Below, one piece after another: positions 42,867 to 55,152 of a stretch of 64,000 bases of DNA. Positions within the stretch are counted from its first letter, which is position 1; each line of letters starts with the position of its first letter. The stretch spans positions 450,660 through 514,659 of the forward strand of contig JAOWCC010000577.1 in the NCBI GenBank assembly GCA_030867875.1, given 5' to 3'. This DNA comes from Actinernus sp. WN-2022. Its lineage: Eukaryota; Cnidaria; Anthozoa; Actiniaria; Actinernidae. Under the pieces are notes generated by a model. The model did not search any database and was not told where the DNA came from. It was given only the letters and a program-made list of their open reading frames with translations. A program made the position numbers and the translations under genes.

Positions 42867-43346
42867 ATGCACTCTATATATTTACTGTTAGGTCGAATAT
42901 TTGCAGAACCGATAACATATCCCTGGTTGGCGGAAAGAGAACGGGAAAAGATCAGGCCGAAGTTTCAGGTTCGAGCTATTTTTGAAGCTGCTAGGAGATC
43001 TTCTGATGACCTAAAATATCGAGATAGCCCATATAGAGGAGACATGATTACACCTGATCTGTGGGTTCAGGGCCAATATCAATTCGTAAGAAACTTTTAC
43101 ATTCTACATTTTTTTGTCAGTAATTTTGTCAGTAATTTTGTCAGTGATTCTAAACCAACAACCAGAGCGATGAACAAACTCAGCTCGATATCAGCGCATA
43201 GCAGTTATTCCGTCCTGTCTTCTACCTCTGTGAGCAGAATGAAAGGAGTCATATGTACAGAGCTGACTGCATGCACAAACTGCACAAGAGCCTGGCTTAT
43301 AGTTAAAAACGTTCCAACAAAGCAAAATAAAAACTTTATAGTGTAA
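42867..43346 (+). CDS. Open frame inside the long-TIR transposon, 159 aa, unrecognised
   Basis: Frame containing YPWLAEREREKIRPKFQVRA and three short repeats FVSNFVSNFVSD. No transposase motif seen. Possibly a remnant or a chance frame. Confidence 0.2.
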   Translation: MHSIYLLLGRIFAEPITYPWLAEREREKIRPKFQVRAIFEAARRSSDDLKYRDSPYRGDMITPDLWVQGQYQFVRNFYILHFFVSNFVSNFVSDSKPTTRAMNKLSSISAHSSYSVLSSTSVSRMKGVICTELTACTNCTRAWLIVKNVPTKQNKNFIV

Positions 43347-44164
43347 CGTAAGATTTGACCATCGAATCGTTGCCTTTAACTGCTGTGTGTATGTTTATTT
43401 TTAGCTGATCCCGATGAGAAGAAATTCACACACTGCAGTTGCTTGGAGCTGCAAATAATAAACAGTTTCATCAGAAAATAAATTATAAGAATGAAAGAAA
43501 TGTAAAATGTGCAACAATAATAAGAACATTCAACATAAAAGCATTCACTAAAAAATAATACCATAAAACAGGATCCCGCCGAACCTTGAATAAAACTGGA
43601 TAAGAAATTTCAAGAGGAATAACTAAGAGTTTATTAGAAAATTTTAGAATCGTTTCGTACCATAAAATATGGTAATGTTATGGGATACGTTGATTTATAT
43701 CCGTTTCTTAATCAAAATAATTAAATGTATTATGATTTGTTGTAAAAAAAAATATAAATTGTGTAAACCTTTAAGCTATTTTAATCTCAAAAATAGCGTT
43801 GAATTCTTGCTTCGCAAATGAAATTCGGCATGCCAGTTCCGTCCGGGTTCGTTCTGCTAACGTCAACATTAATTCATAAAATCAGGAAAAATATTTGACC
43901 AAACGGTAAATAGAGTGCACTTACTTTACTTTAAGCTTTCCTGCCTGTTCCAAGTAAAAGTGTTGCATTCTAGATAAATTCTCGAACTTTAAATCAACTA
44001 CACAAGTATTGGAAACGCGCCCGGATATCGGCTGTAGTTGCATTTTAATGAACTTACTCCTACCCATAATGCACCCGATATAGTTATATAGTTGAGGTGC
44101 GGGGGGTCAAAGTTTTTGCACTTTGCCGTGTATATATACTAGTCCTGAATATTTAACAATTATT

Positions 44165-44250
44165 CACCGAAGTGGAGGTGAATAGTGGTGGATCATTTCC
44201 CGAGCCGCTTCGGCGAGGTAAATATCCACCACTATCTGTGCCCGTTGAAA
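44165..44250. repeat. Inverted-repeat element around TAGTGGTGGAT
   Basis: GAATAGTGGTGGATCATTTCC (about 44181) faces GGTAAATATCCACCACTATC (about 44217) across a CGAGCCGCTTCGGCGAG loop. Looks like a small MITE remnant. Confidence 0.5.
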
Positions 44251-44313
44251 TTTAGGGACTTATCTGTGCCCCGACATTTTGAGACAATTTAAAGTAATAA
44301 TTTGAATAACACA

Positions 44314-44452
44314 TTTTAGTATAAACCAACTAGTGGACTTTTACAAATCCTGCATTCTGATTGGCTACCCTACTATAGGTCTATTTCATCTTCAAGAAAT
44401 AATAACGTCTTTTCAACTTTTCTACTGTCCGACTAGTTAGTTTATACTAAAA
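44314..44452. mobile_element. Short MITE with TTTTAGTATAAACC ends
   Basis: 139 bp with inverted ends TTTTAGTATAAACCAACTAG and CTAGTTAGTTTATACTAAAA. No coding capacity; target duplication not clear. Confidence 0.7.
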
Positions 44453-44564
44453 CAATTAGACCTCTCGCCCTCATGGGCTACGAGTTAAATAGCCCATTCG
44501 GCTGTGCCTCATGGGCTATTGACTCGTAGCCCATTTGGGCTGCGGGTCTAATTGTTAAATAGTT

Positions 44565-44990
44565 GGGACTGGATGAGGTACATTTTGTATTGCGTAGTAT
44601 ACAATATAAAATATGCGACATGTTGAGACAATTAAAGTAATAATTTGAATAACACATTATAGCTGGGACTGGATAAGTACAGTTTGTATTGTGTAGTATA
44701 CAATATAAAATATGCGACATGTTGAGACAATTAAAGTAACAATTTGAATAACACATTATAGCTGGGACTGGATAAGTACAGTTTCTATTGCGTAGTATAC
44801 AATATATAATATGCGACATGTTGAGACAATTAAAGAAATATTTTGAATAACAATTACAGCTGGGACTGGATGAGGTAGAGTTTGTATTGTGTAGTATACA
44901 ATATAAAATATGCGACATGTTGAGACAATTAAAAAAAATATTTGAATAACACATTATAGCTGGGACTGGATAAGTACAGTTTGTATTGTG
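44565..44990. repeat. Minisatellite, period 98-100 bp, about 4 copies
   Basis: Units start TGGGACTGGAT at about 44566, 44664, 44763, 44861 and 44961 and share AGTATACAATATAAAATATG and CGACATGTTGAGACAATTAA. A partial unit also precedes the MITE at about 44280. The minus-strand open frame across it is a by-product of the repeat. Confidence 0.9.
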
Positions 44991-45240
44991 TTTTTTTTAA
45001 CTGTAAGAGATTTAAACTTTTAAATTCTGTAGGGATTGTTTGCCAAATTTTAGACAAAGAAAATTTGAATGTAGATAAGCCATAGTTGTTTTATTTTTTG
45101 CATACCTGGTATTTTAAGTAAGTATTAAATTCTTCTTTTCTGACTGTCTCTAATTCTTTTGGATTATCACAGGAGTTAAACAGATTGGTGTCATCTTCAA
45201 AAATAAATATTCACTTGGCAGCACACAGTTGAAGTCCTTT
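44990..45240 (-). pseudogene. LINE reverse transcriptase C-terminal remnant
   Basis: Minus strand near 45060-45000 reads SKIWQTIPTEFKSL, the typical end of CR1/L2-type RT proteins, and an A/T-rich RT-like segment continues to about 45240. Heavily decayed. Confidence 0.45.
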
Positions 45241-46090
45241 TCTCAGTGATAATTCCTCAGTAACAAAATGACAACATTTGTATAAAAGTTTTCGAGTGCA
45301 AATATAGACCATAGCGAGTGCAAATATGCGAGCTATTACATGACTCACGAACCAGTTTCACCGGTTTAATATTTCACTTCCTGTTTCAGTTGATAAGGAT
45401 CGGTTCTCGTAAAATGTCAGATCAAAATGAAATCACTTAAACCTTTCGCTGTTATGCATTCACACAGCCTGACACTCGCTATAGACGGAATAGACAGTGT
45501 CTGGCTTGATTTAAAGAAATACAAATTCTTGCAAGTTTAACCTATTTTATGGCAAGGTGGGTATGATTGGGGAGGGGAGATTCACATCAAAAACATTTCA
45601 AAAGTATATTCTTCCTAATATTGGGCCTCAAATCGCGCTTTACTTTTCCAGATAAGTTTTAAGTAGAATTGTAAACCGGTCATTTTTGTTTTCGAGGACA
45701 GCTTTTCTGATAATGATCACCTCATCAAACGAAGCCCCAAAAACAAATATATTTTACCAAGCTTGCAAGAATCGGAAACGGGACCCTTAATTGGAAGTGT
45801 TAAATAAATGACCATCGTTTGTAGGTGATTAGGCAATTGTTAATGACCGGGTTATTATTAAGCTTAAGGTCCTAATGGACTATTATTTAGGGCCGGTGGT
45901 CTCTTCAGTCATAATGAGCACATTACAAAAACTCGTGCAGGCATACGCGCCAATCAATGTTTACGAGGAAGACCTGATAAGGATAATGACGTCCTTGAAT
46001 TCTTCGCGACTGTCATAGGCCAACATCAGGCGGTGTATAGCTCTTTGATTCTAGCAAATCAGCCAGCGTACTAGGCTTTGCTATCGCATT

Positions 46091-46228
46091 ATTTGTATAC
46101 CGGTATATGGGTTAGGGTTAGGTTAGGTTATTTGTATACCGGTATATGGGTTAGGGTTAGGTTAGGTTATTTGTATACCGGTATATGGGTTAGGGTTAGG
46201 TTAGGTTATTTGTATACCGGTATATGGG
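46091..46228. repeat. 39-bp minisatellite with telomere-like core
   Basis: About 3.5 copies starting ATTTGTATACCGGTATATGG at 46091, 46130, 46169 and 46208, each followed by GGTTAGGGTTAGGTTAGG except the last, which is partial. GTATACCGGTATA is a palindrome-rich block. Confidence 0.92.
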
Positions 46229-46849
46229 ACGCGAAACAAATTCTGAAGATAGGCTCATGCAAATAATTTTAAAATTACCACAATCTAAAGTATAGACCCA
46301 TTGCATAAATGGCGTCCAGCTTCAATAGGTCCCCGACACTGTGTTCACGTTGTCACATTAAAAGCTTTTTCACATGAATGCGAGACTAAAGATTCCTAAA
46401 CAATGGTTATTCCAAATGGATGCCATTTATGCAATGGTCTATTGCTGAAACACTCTCTAACGTAAATCAAGTTAGCTCAAAGCAGTCCTAATATATAGTA
46501 ATGAATGAATAGTAATTACTCGCTACGCTTTAATCGGAAAATCAACGGCAGATAGCAAGAATCGAAACTGTAGCTAAAACTTATTCAATGTCTTTCGTTC
46601 TCGCGAGCTTTAATTTTATTCTCAAGTATTTTTTTGCTAGACACCGTAAAGGGATTTGATCAGCGAATATACCTTTTCTTAATTCGACGATCGTGTAACA
46701 GCAGTTGATCATTTCTCCTTATTTGTTCCCCAAGCTAGAGTCTCAACTCATTTAGTTTTAGGTTGTTTTATTAGTGCGAATCACATTAAATAGATTAGTT
46801 ATTATCGATAAACATTTGAAGTTTTTGCAGTGGTCAACTTGAAAGCCCT

Positions 46850-46997
46850 AATGCTACTTTGACCACTGTGCACTATTGATTTATTATATTTTTTCTCACT
46901 TATATTTACTTCTCATATTCCCTTTCTAATACTCATAAACTGTAATATTTTTCTTTTTGAACATGTGCAAAATAAATCTGAACTGAACTGAACTGGG
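46850..46997 (+). mobile_element. LINE 3' end fragment with GAACT tail
   Basis: A/T-rich 3' UTR-like sequence, then AATAAA at about 46971 and the tandem tail TGAACTGAACTGAACTG. Typical of a 5'-truncated LINE; no coding part remains. Confidence 0.55.
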
Positions 46998-46999
46998 CA

Positions 47000-49516
47000 G
47001 TTTCGTATAAACGGCTTCGTGTTAGGGTTAGAACTTTCAGTTTACTTCACTTATTTACTAGAAGTAACACACCCACGTTTAGCATAAGGCTATTCTAGGT
47101 GGGGAGTTAATAACTGCAAAAAGAAGGATATTACATACTGCATGGCTTCATAACAGATCTGACTGTTATGAGCTGTTAGAAACTGAGCAAGCTTGGGCAA
47201 CTTATAAGGTGATCACTTTTTCGATAAATTTATTAACTTAGTTAAGATATTTGGTAATGGCTACAAAAATCGTTGATGTACAGTTGTCTTTAAACCGTTC
47301 AGTAAGAAGCTGGCAATTTTGGAGCCCCAAGACCAAACAAAACCACGGCAGGAAAGTGCCTGAAACACACAATGACTTTTGACTTACATCTTTAGGCCTT
47401 TTCTTCAAAAATATATTGACAAAGGCACTTCCTAAACATTACTTCAGTTTACTTAATTTAGATATTTTAATTGGCTAAAATCATCGAAACTACTACATAT
47501 TTTTAAAGTTCAATCATCGTCTTTTTCGAAGGATATACAATTTGAATTACTTTAGAATACTTTAAAAGGCAAAGAAAAATTTTCTAAACCCTTTTATCCG
47601 TTAGTAAAATAATCTACGTGTGGGAAACCCTATTTAATTCTTAGCGAAGACAAATCAATCAATCAATCAGAGCTGAGTAAAGATTTTAATGGAGTTTTTT
47701 TCTATAAGGCACTAACTTTGGTACCAAAAAAAAATAAGCTAGTACTTATTCAATCTTTAAACACGTTGCGAATCGCTTAAGTAGCTCCATATACAAAACA
47801 ATAGCAAACGCCAATATTCTTTCTTTATAGGTTTTCATAAAGCAATACAACCCGCTCGTTGTTTTCATAATATTGGACAACCGATTTTTGTTCAAAGAAG
47901 AAGTGAGCTTCATGTACTTTGTTTTAAATAGAAACCTGGATGGAGCCATTCATTGCTCCGTCGTAAAAATATGTGTCGTAGACTACATTATTTATATTTG
48001 TACTTCTTTTTCATTCTTTGTATTTGTGTGAATGAAATGTTGTTTTAAGTGCAAGACTGAGTACAGCATTTAAAAGAGTCACTATACTTATAAGTTGGAG
48101 AATATTTTTTTGAAATGAATATTTAAAATATTTTTGTAAACTGCCTTTTGAATTTATTCACGCTTATGCTAATGTATCAGTTTCGCTTCAACTTGTTGAA
48201 TACTTTAGTGGCTTCCTAAAATCAACGAGACGAACGGTTTTTGTTACATATTGCACTAGTAATATTTTGCTTCATATGAATCATATCTCAGTACCTATAA
48301 AATAAAATGAATACTCCATGGAAAGAGCTTGTACAATTTTTATTCAGCCATTTTTACGTATCAAAACGGCTCAATCGCTCGTACCTCGCGCGTTCGTTTT
48401 GGGACGCCTCAACTCATGAATAAAAATCCGGCGTACGCGCGCACTTTCCATGAAGTAATCTCTATATATACCCTAAATGGAAATTTACCAACCTCAGTAT
48501 AGCTGATTGAGTCTAACATCATTTCAAATGGGTAAATATGATTTATTTTCCAGCTACTGTTTTCTTCAGGTTTCTTGAGAAAGTAGAGTGCTTTTTTTGC
48601 CATTTGCAGAGACTCTTTCGTGAGACTGAATAGTTAACGTGATTAGAGTGTTAATCTAATTAACACTATAATTTGGAGTATGTCCCACCTTAGCTTCTAT
48701 ACTTTCGAGAATTAGATCTATGTTCCTTCACTACCTTTTGTGCGCTACCTGGTACTTTAGGTGTTGGTTTGAAAAAAATTGCGGTCATCGAATGTATTCG
48801 CTTCTAACAATAAATTAAATAACGCACTCGAATACGCAAGACTTATACTACGCGTGTTGACAGAAAGCTGTCGAGACAAGTGTAAAATATTCAAGTATTT
48901 CTTAGTATGTGCTTTTAGTAACTCTAAATTCCATTTCATGCGCTAGATCTTCAACTTTGTTTGTTTCTGAGAAATATTTCCTTGTTGTTGATTCGGTTAT
49001 TTGAATTTTGGGTTTGGGTTTCGAGTTTTGGTTGGACGGAAGAAAAGTGTAGTCAATACTCAGTATGGTCATGCTGATTGACAGAGCCGTAAATCTTGTG
49101 GTTATATTTCCTGAAATGTGATTCTTTTGTGGTTGCTCGTTAAATTTTTCAATAGTGTAATCATTTGGTAAAGTAATCGCAGCTCTTGTAATGTCAGTTA
49201 GGTTAACACCCAAATTGCACGACCAACCCGCGGTTTTGCTTGTGAATTTTAAACTGAAAACTAGCTATTGTTGGGTTCTAAATTTAAAGAGTTCACTTTC
49301 AAAACAAAGTCCCGACTTTAGTAGGTAAAGCCAACGTGATTCTTAAACTTGTAGCATAAGATATTGTCATTTTTCAATAGACCATTCACCTAGTTTCTAA
49401 CCTAGTAATACATTCGAACAGGATTGATGAGGGTACTGTCCAGTATGATACAGCTTGCTTACCAAAGAGCTAACTTCCTGCAACAAAATCCCTGAATCAT
49501 AGAAAAGATATGTTAC
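47000..49516. other. Intron sequence, no gene recognised
   Basis: A/T-rich with chance frames only. The 103-codon minus-strand frame at 48902-49213 has no recognisable domain and no clear splice signals, so I do not call it. Confidence 0.35.
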
Positions 49517-49850
49517 CTTTGTTATCGAGAGAAACGCTGACACCCCGAGTGAAATCCACAGAAGAAACATAACTAGGATAAGGCTGCACTCTTTGTATTG
49601 GGGATAAATCAGTTGACAGCGTGGAGGCGCTTTGCTTTCTTATGTAATCCAGAGCCAAAGGTAGGTCTCTACTGCTGTGGGATGTGGAAGAGCCACCAAG
49701 AATCGAGTCGATAGAAAAAGACGGCTGTCTTACACGGTGTCTTATTGTTTCATTAGTAGTTTGGCAGCAGTGTGGAGCACAGCAAGGCAAAACGTAGTAA
49801 CCTTGGAGTATTCGTGGCGAGACGAACTTGTGCGGTTGAGTACCGTCCAT
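49517..49850 (-). CDS. Probable 5' exon of the Not-type homeobox gene, eh1 motif
   Basis: ATG at 49850 opens MDGTQPHKFVSPRILQGYY, followed by a Cys-rich CCAPHCC and, near residue 42, RQPSFSIDSILGG. FSIDSIL fits the engrailed-homology-1 repressor motif (F-x-I-x-x-I-L) that recruits Groucho and is common at the N-terminus of Not, Emx-related and other homeodomain proteins. A splice donor AAAG|GTAACA lies at 49516/49517, leaving one base of a codon (phase 1). This matches the phase of the homeodomain exon at 29244, giving a 603-nt coding sequence (200 residues plus stop). The link across about 20.3 kb is inference; other exons may lie between. Confidence 0.6.
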
Positions 49851-52800
49851 GGCTAAAGCTATATCCGATGTTAGGATACCTGTTGGCGGTTTCCTTTTAT
49901 AAGTAGGCAGTGATTCATATGCTGACTTTAATGATATCCGGTAATCAGGAATTAATTGAGAAATTAATTCTCTATTATCTGGCCTTTGTCCTATACCTTA
50001 GTGCAGTCGTTTTAGAGGCCTTACCTAGTTGACGACCAGCGCCTTTGTGCGGGGTATTAATAAAAGCTGGCCGGTTCGCCGACTATAGATAACTACTTTC
50101 TTAACATCTGTTGGAGAACTCCACAAGTAATTAGCCAATAACTGCTCCGTATCCCAATATAGAATAAGGTTATTTTGCTCTTTTAGTTTTTCGGCCATTG
50201 TGTAAGGAGAATAGTTCGGCACTTTTGTTTGAAAACGCCGTGTGTTACGTCGAACATGCAAGACCGACCAACTCGGTATCCATGGATACGCCCGGCTCAC
50301 TTCACTTCCGTCTTTTTTTCATGTATTGGGATCCATAGTTTTGCAGATGTAGCATTTAAAAATCCATCTAGATTTTACTTTAGATTAGGACATCATTTAA
50401 CAACTCTTTGCGTGCAAGAATGAACGTACACTGAATATTGTGAGATGTATATTTTTGTAAATGCAACTTCAAGGGAGGTTCTATACGTGCTAAATGTGAC
50501 GGCCTTAGATGAACTATTGTCATGCGGACGAGAATCGACTAATTAAAATAAGACATTAAGCGTGGATTTGGTTGCTCGAAAGCCTGATTGAATGAAGGGA
50601 ATAAAGAGAAAGGTTGATTAGAATATAAACATACTCCACTTTGAACATCCACAAAATACATCAAATACGTATCGCGAAAGTGGTCTAAGCTACAAACTAC
50701 CGATAATGAAACAATCTCTCAGTCCGACTTATGTGTGAATTGCGGGCGAAACGAAAAGTCATACAAAAGCTAAAAAAAACCCAGATTATTGTATATCCAA
50801 CACGTTAACTTTATAAAACCTTTGGTCTTGCATTTAAATTACAGCTATATTCCGCTATTGGAGTAAAGCATGTTTTTTTTCATTGTGATTCTTTTTTAAA
50901 GGTTTTCAACCCATCTGTCACTGTTTTGAGTCCTTTATCCTCCAGAAAAATAGGACCTGCAGTGCCAAAGCTGGCCGGATTGACAAACACACAGTCATTT
51001 CGCAGTTTTATCTGGGTTCACAGTTATTTTCTTTGATAATGAGTGCAATATTTAGACTATTTGGTAATGCCTGTTGCTAGATGGGCCATATTTTATCCTT
51101 TAGGAACTGTAGGTCTCTATTAGTACTCCTTAATTGTTAATTTTCCCTTGACTTTTAGTCCAATAAAACTGTATAATTAATATTTACAGTGTCAGGGGAA
51201 AGAAGCAGTTGATGGATTTCACTCTGAGATTATCATGATCTTGGTTTTAATTTACAACCAAACTCGTGCAAGCGGATTTAAGGAAACTAACCATTCTTTC
51301 TTTTCTTGATGATCAAGATCAGGAATCCCAAGATGTATATTAGGAGACGAGAAGGAAAATATGTAACTTAGCTACACAGAAAATCACTTTTGAAATAGAT
51401 TTATTAATCGTAGGGTACGGTATTTGAAATTTAGGAAACAAAGAAAAACTCTTATTTAAATATTGCAGAACCTCGGTAAACTTCAAAATGCTGAAAAGCG
51501 TGGAAACTCGGAAAAGGCACAGCTTTTTGGAAGTCAGTGTTTCTGAAGTTTTGAGATGAAACAGCATTGTCGCGGATGAAGTCACGCGCTTGAATATTTA
51601 ACTACTTGCATTTTTTAAACAAGACAGAGTCAATATAAATTTAAAAGAAAAGAGAACTAATCCGGCAAACTTTTTGTTTAAAAGTTATTTTACATGTATG
51701 AAAATACTTTTCTTGAAATAAAATTAATATATGCCTTATTCTTTTATAAAGACAAGCGAAAGAAGTTACATAGGTGAAGTAATTGCTTTCTGCAATTAAA
51801 ACTGCACATTATCTTGAGTGAGTCCAAATCAAACTCTTATTTTTAACGTTGATAATTAAACTTGGTAGGGGGTCTTTGTAAAATGTTGCCTTTTTCTTCC
51901 TCTATGTTGCGAACACGAGGCGAATTAGATCAAAGAAAAAATTTGCAACATGGCTAAATTATAACTTAAGGCTTATGAACCGGTTTTCGCTAAATGGGGC
52001 GGGGGTATTTTTTAACTTTATTTGTTAGTTAATTGCAAACAGATCTTCGATAAATGCCAAAGTTGTACACTTTTTTCACGTATTATAAACTCATAATTAT
52101 AAATCAAAGATATAAAATGTTTTTCATAGTATGGGGCGTGCATGTTTCCTCTTTAAATAACTATTTGCTCATTGAAATCGATTAACTTGGGATAAATCTA
52201 AAAACCCGAGTGCGTTATTTCAGTTATTATACACTTATACCCAATTATAAAGTAGAATGTGTGTGCTATGTTTTTGTCTGTGAACGCATGATCCTATTTC
52301 ATTCAATGTTGACAGAAATATAAAGAAATACAAACTTATAAAGCTCGGAATACTCAGTCAAAGAGTTCTAGAAAACGTTTTAGTGCCGGTCCTTTGAAAA
52401 GAGCGGCCCAATAGGCGAATTTATGAATGTTTAAAATGTGTCTTCGAAGTGTCTTTTCTTAGCCAGGAGTTGTTTTATACTGGTTGTTACACAGAACTCG
52501 GCTTTTTTGCCGAAAGCTACAGCAACGCTAAATTTATTATTTTTTATTCGGACTGAAACATATAATAATTGATCATCCTATTTTCAATACCTCTGGAGCG
52601 AATCAAAGGACATGTTTCGCAAGAACATTTCGGTTGCCACCAGCGACTCAGTCTAAACTAGCTAAGCCGCTGATAGATTACCGACAATGAGAGTTGTAAT
52701 AGGATAAGAAGCAACCTTTCATATTTATTATGCTAAAGTTTGATCGTAGAAAAAAGTTATTCGTTGACATAACTCGAAGACAGAGCTAAAGTCTCTGCTT

Positions 52801-55147
52801 TGCGTTGTCAGTGTTTATATGAGCACCTACGGAGGCAAAAAATTGCTCTCTTTAGGGCCCCGTGGGTAACAATATTTAGGCATATGTTACTGACTAGTGC
52901 TTTGAAAATCTACTACAAGCTGAACACAGTTCACTGTTTGGAGTTTCGAAACAAATGGCTCTAATTTTAACACGAATTTGAATTACTAGATGATAGCCAA
53001 TTACTTATTGCGGGATTAACTTAGACAACATCTGCCGGTCGTCGAGATAATGGTACTATGTTGGCCTTTTTACTTACTTTAGTTTCAAACAGAAGGGAAA
53101 TGATCGCGAATTTTATTGCAGTTTTAGTGTAAAGAGGTCTATGGACTTGATAATGCTATAAGGACAGAATAGGTTTCCATTGTACCGAATCTTCTTTAAC
53201 GAAAACAAAATCCCAAACAATGCACTCTGTTGTATTGAATTTATCGGAGAAGTATGCATCTCGTTTGATTAATTTAGATTTAGATGGAAGAGATAGACAG
53301 AAAAAGGGATTAGCCGAAGCAAAATTGCTAAAACCGCATTCTGCATAAAGAAAGTACACAAACAAGGCTTGAAAGCTGCGAAAAAGCTATTGTAAGTCGC
53401 TTTTGACCTATATAGTTTTAGAAATTGTTATCGTTTTGCGGTGAGCTAAACATGGGTTAGTTTTAGCCGTGGCACACGTGGCGAAGAGCTTTCTTGTCAA
53501 ACATGAATTGGCCTCTTTCTCTCTATTCAGATTACCAAAACAAAATATTAAAAGCACCAAAAATACGATACCTTTAATTGACCAAAATGTTCGTCTTCAG
53601 AGTAGAGAAACAAAGCGTTGAGACCGCAGTCGCTTGACTGTTTTCTTTCAGCGTTATTCTGACTTTATGTTCAGAAACTGTGTGTATTTTCCTGAGGATT
53701 AATACGGATAGAAGTCTGAATTAATCAAGTTTTACGATTAGGGACATAAGTAACAGGTACTCTAGCCCGCACTGAAATATATTATGCGATTTAGAATATC
53801 TCATTATGAATACCAACCTTCAATAAAAGAACTTTCTGAAAACATTTCTTTAAGTATTATAAATCTGAGTGTTTTCATGCCGATTGGATTTGTATCCACC
53901 ACAAGCCTCTAAAGCCGAATTTCATCTTATTTAATCATTTGTACATGTACCAAAATGAGAGATTTAGAACAGCTATTATAATTCTACAGTATATGTTGTT
54001 AATTGTTTACAAGAGCTTATGGCACCATTTTTATTGAACCGTAGCTGACTTTGTTCCAATCTATTTTTAAATGCATTGCTTTTAGTATTACTCTAGATTC
54101 TACGTAGGGCTTTTAAATGCTTCTTAAAAGCTTGCTTTGTTATCTTACTTTAATCGCTATTTCTAGAACAGCAACTAATCGCTTAGTTCATTTAACATTC
54201 GTCTTATGATTGTCTAAAAGCAAAATATTGGTAGTTTTCATTTAGTCACTAAATGACAAAGAAGCTTTTTCCCCCGCAAAGTCAAACAAACTTTCAAACA
54301 AAGTCAAGAGATGAAAGTAATGTAATCACAGTCAAAGACTGAAAGTTTATTGATAAAATATTGTTGATAGAATGAATTTAAGGTGGCATAGAAGAGTGGT
54401 GACTTTAAAATCCTACCTATACAATCTAAGACAGGATTACTTGGGACACTTCGATAAACTAATCGCGAAATTTCGGCCGTGCTGGCCTTTCATCCTCCTC
54501 TCCTCTAGCCCAATCGTTCTACCCAACATTGGGGAGAGAAAAGGCGAAAGTGTCTCAATACTCGTACCACGGATTGTAGATCCTAAACGCTCTCCTTCCT
54601 TCATTTTTGTGTAATCATCGTCAAAAATTACGGGACGGAAAAGCGAGCATTCAGGAGAAAACAAATTATAAGTCGGACACTCCCAAGATATATCTTGACG
54701 GCTCAAAGGCTGTCAATTCAAGCAGGATGTATACTGACCTGGTAGTAATGCCGGCAAATACGTTTTAGTTCATTCGGACCGTAAGCATAGGAATTCATAT
54801 TACTTTCGAAGCGAAGTCACGAGCCTTTGTAGACTGGTCGAGTGTCAAAATTGGTGATGAGAAGTAATATAGTAATCTAGTTAAAGATTTGGTGTTACTC
54901 GAAGGTGTGGATAACTTATAGGATGGCTTATTTTAAGCGACTGAAAAAAAAAACAGAATTACGCTGCATAATTCCGCGTCTATGGAATATATTGAGAAGT
55001 CTCTTTTGCTCTAGTGGTATCATGGAGTTCGTCTCGGACCATAAATTAAGGGAAAAGGAACAAAGAGGAACTTGTACAGTATCCCCCGTCTAGGCCTCAC
55101 TCTTCGTCGATAACATTTGGACACCCGCGATTCATCGGCTCACTTGA
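49851..55147. other. Upstream region of the homeobox gene, no gene recognised
   Basis: About 5.3 kb of A/T-rich DNA without supportable coding regions or obvious transposon ends. It contains whatever promoter serves the exon at 49850. Short frames (for example 50025-50300, minus) lack domains. Confidence 0.4.
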
Positions 55148-55152
55148 CCAAG

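Larger units (their letters stand above)
42347..44138. mobile_element. Long-TIR DNA transposon, about 1.8 kb including a nested MITE
   Basis: The left arm, starting CAGCAAAGTGCAAAAACTTTG, and the right arm (43906-44138), ending CAAAGTTTTTGCACTTTGCCG, are inverted repeats of about 230-250 bp. Landmarks in both arms include TATATCGGGTGCATTATGGG and CAGGCAGGAAAGCTTAAAGT. The left arm is split by the MITE at 42485-42765. The interior (42886-43905) has one open frame (42867-43346) that I do not recognise. Both borders abut TA repeats, fitting insertion into TA. Confidence 0.85.

Noticed and set aside
44478..44954. 158-aa minus-strand protein with HILYCILHNT repeats
   Set aside because: Derived from the 98-100 bp minisatellite.
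48902..49213. Additional exon of the homeobox gene
   Set aside because: No recognisable domain and no matched acceptor/donor pair in a compatible phase that I can support.
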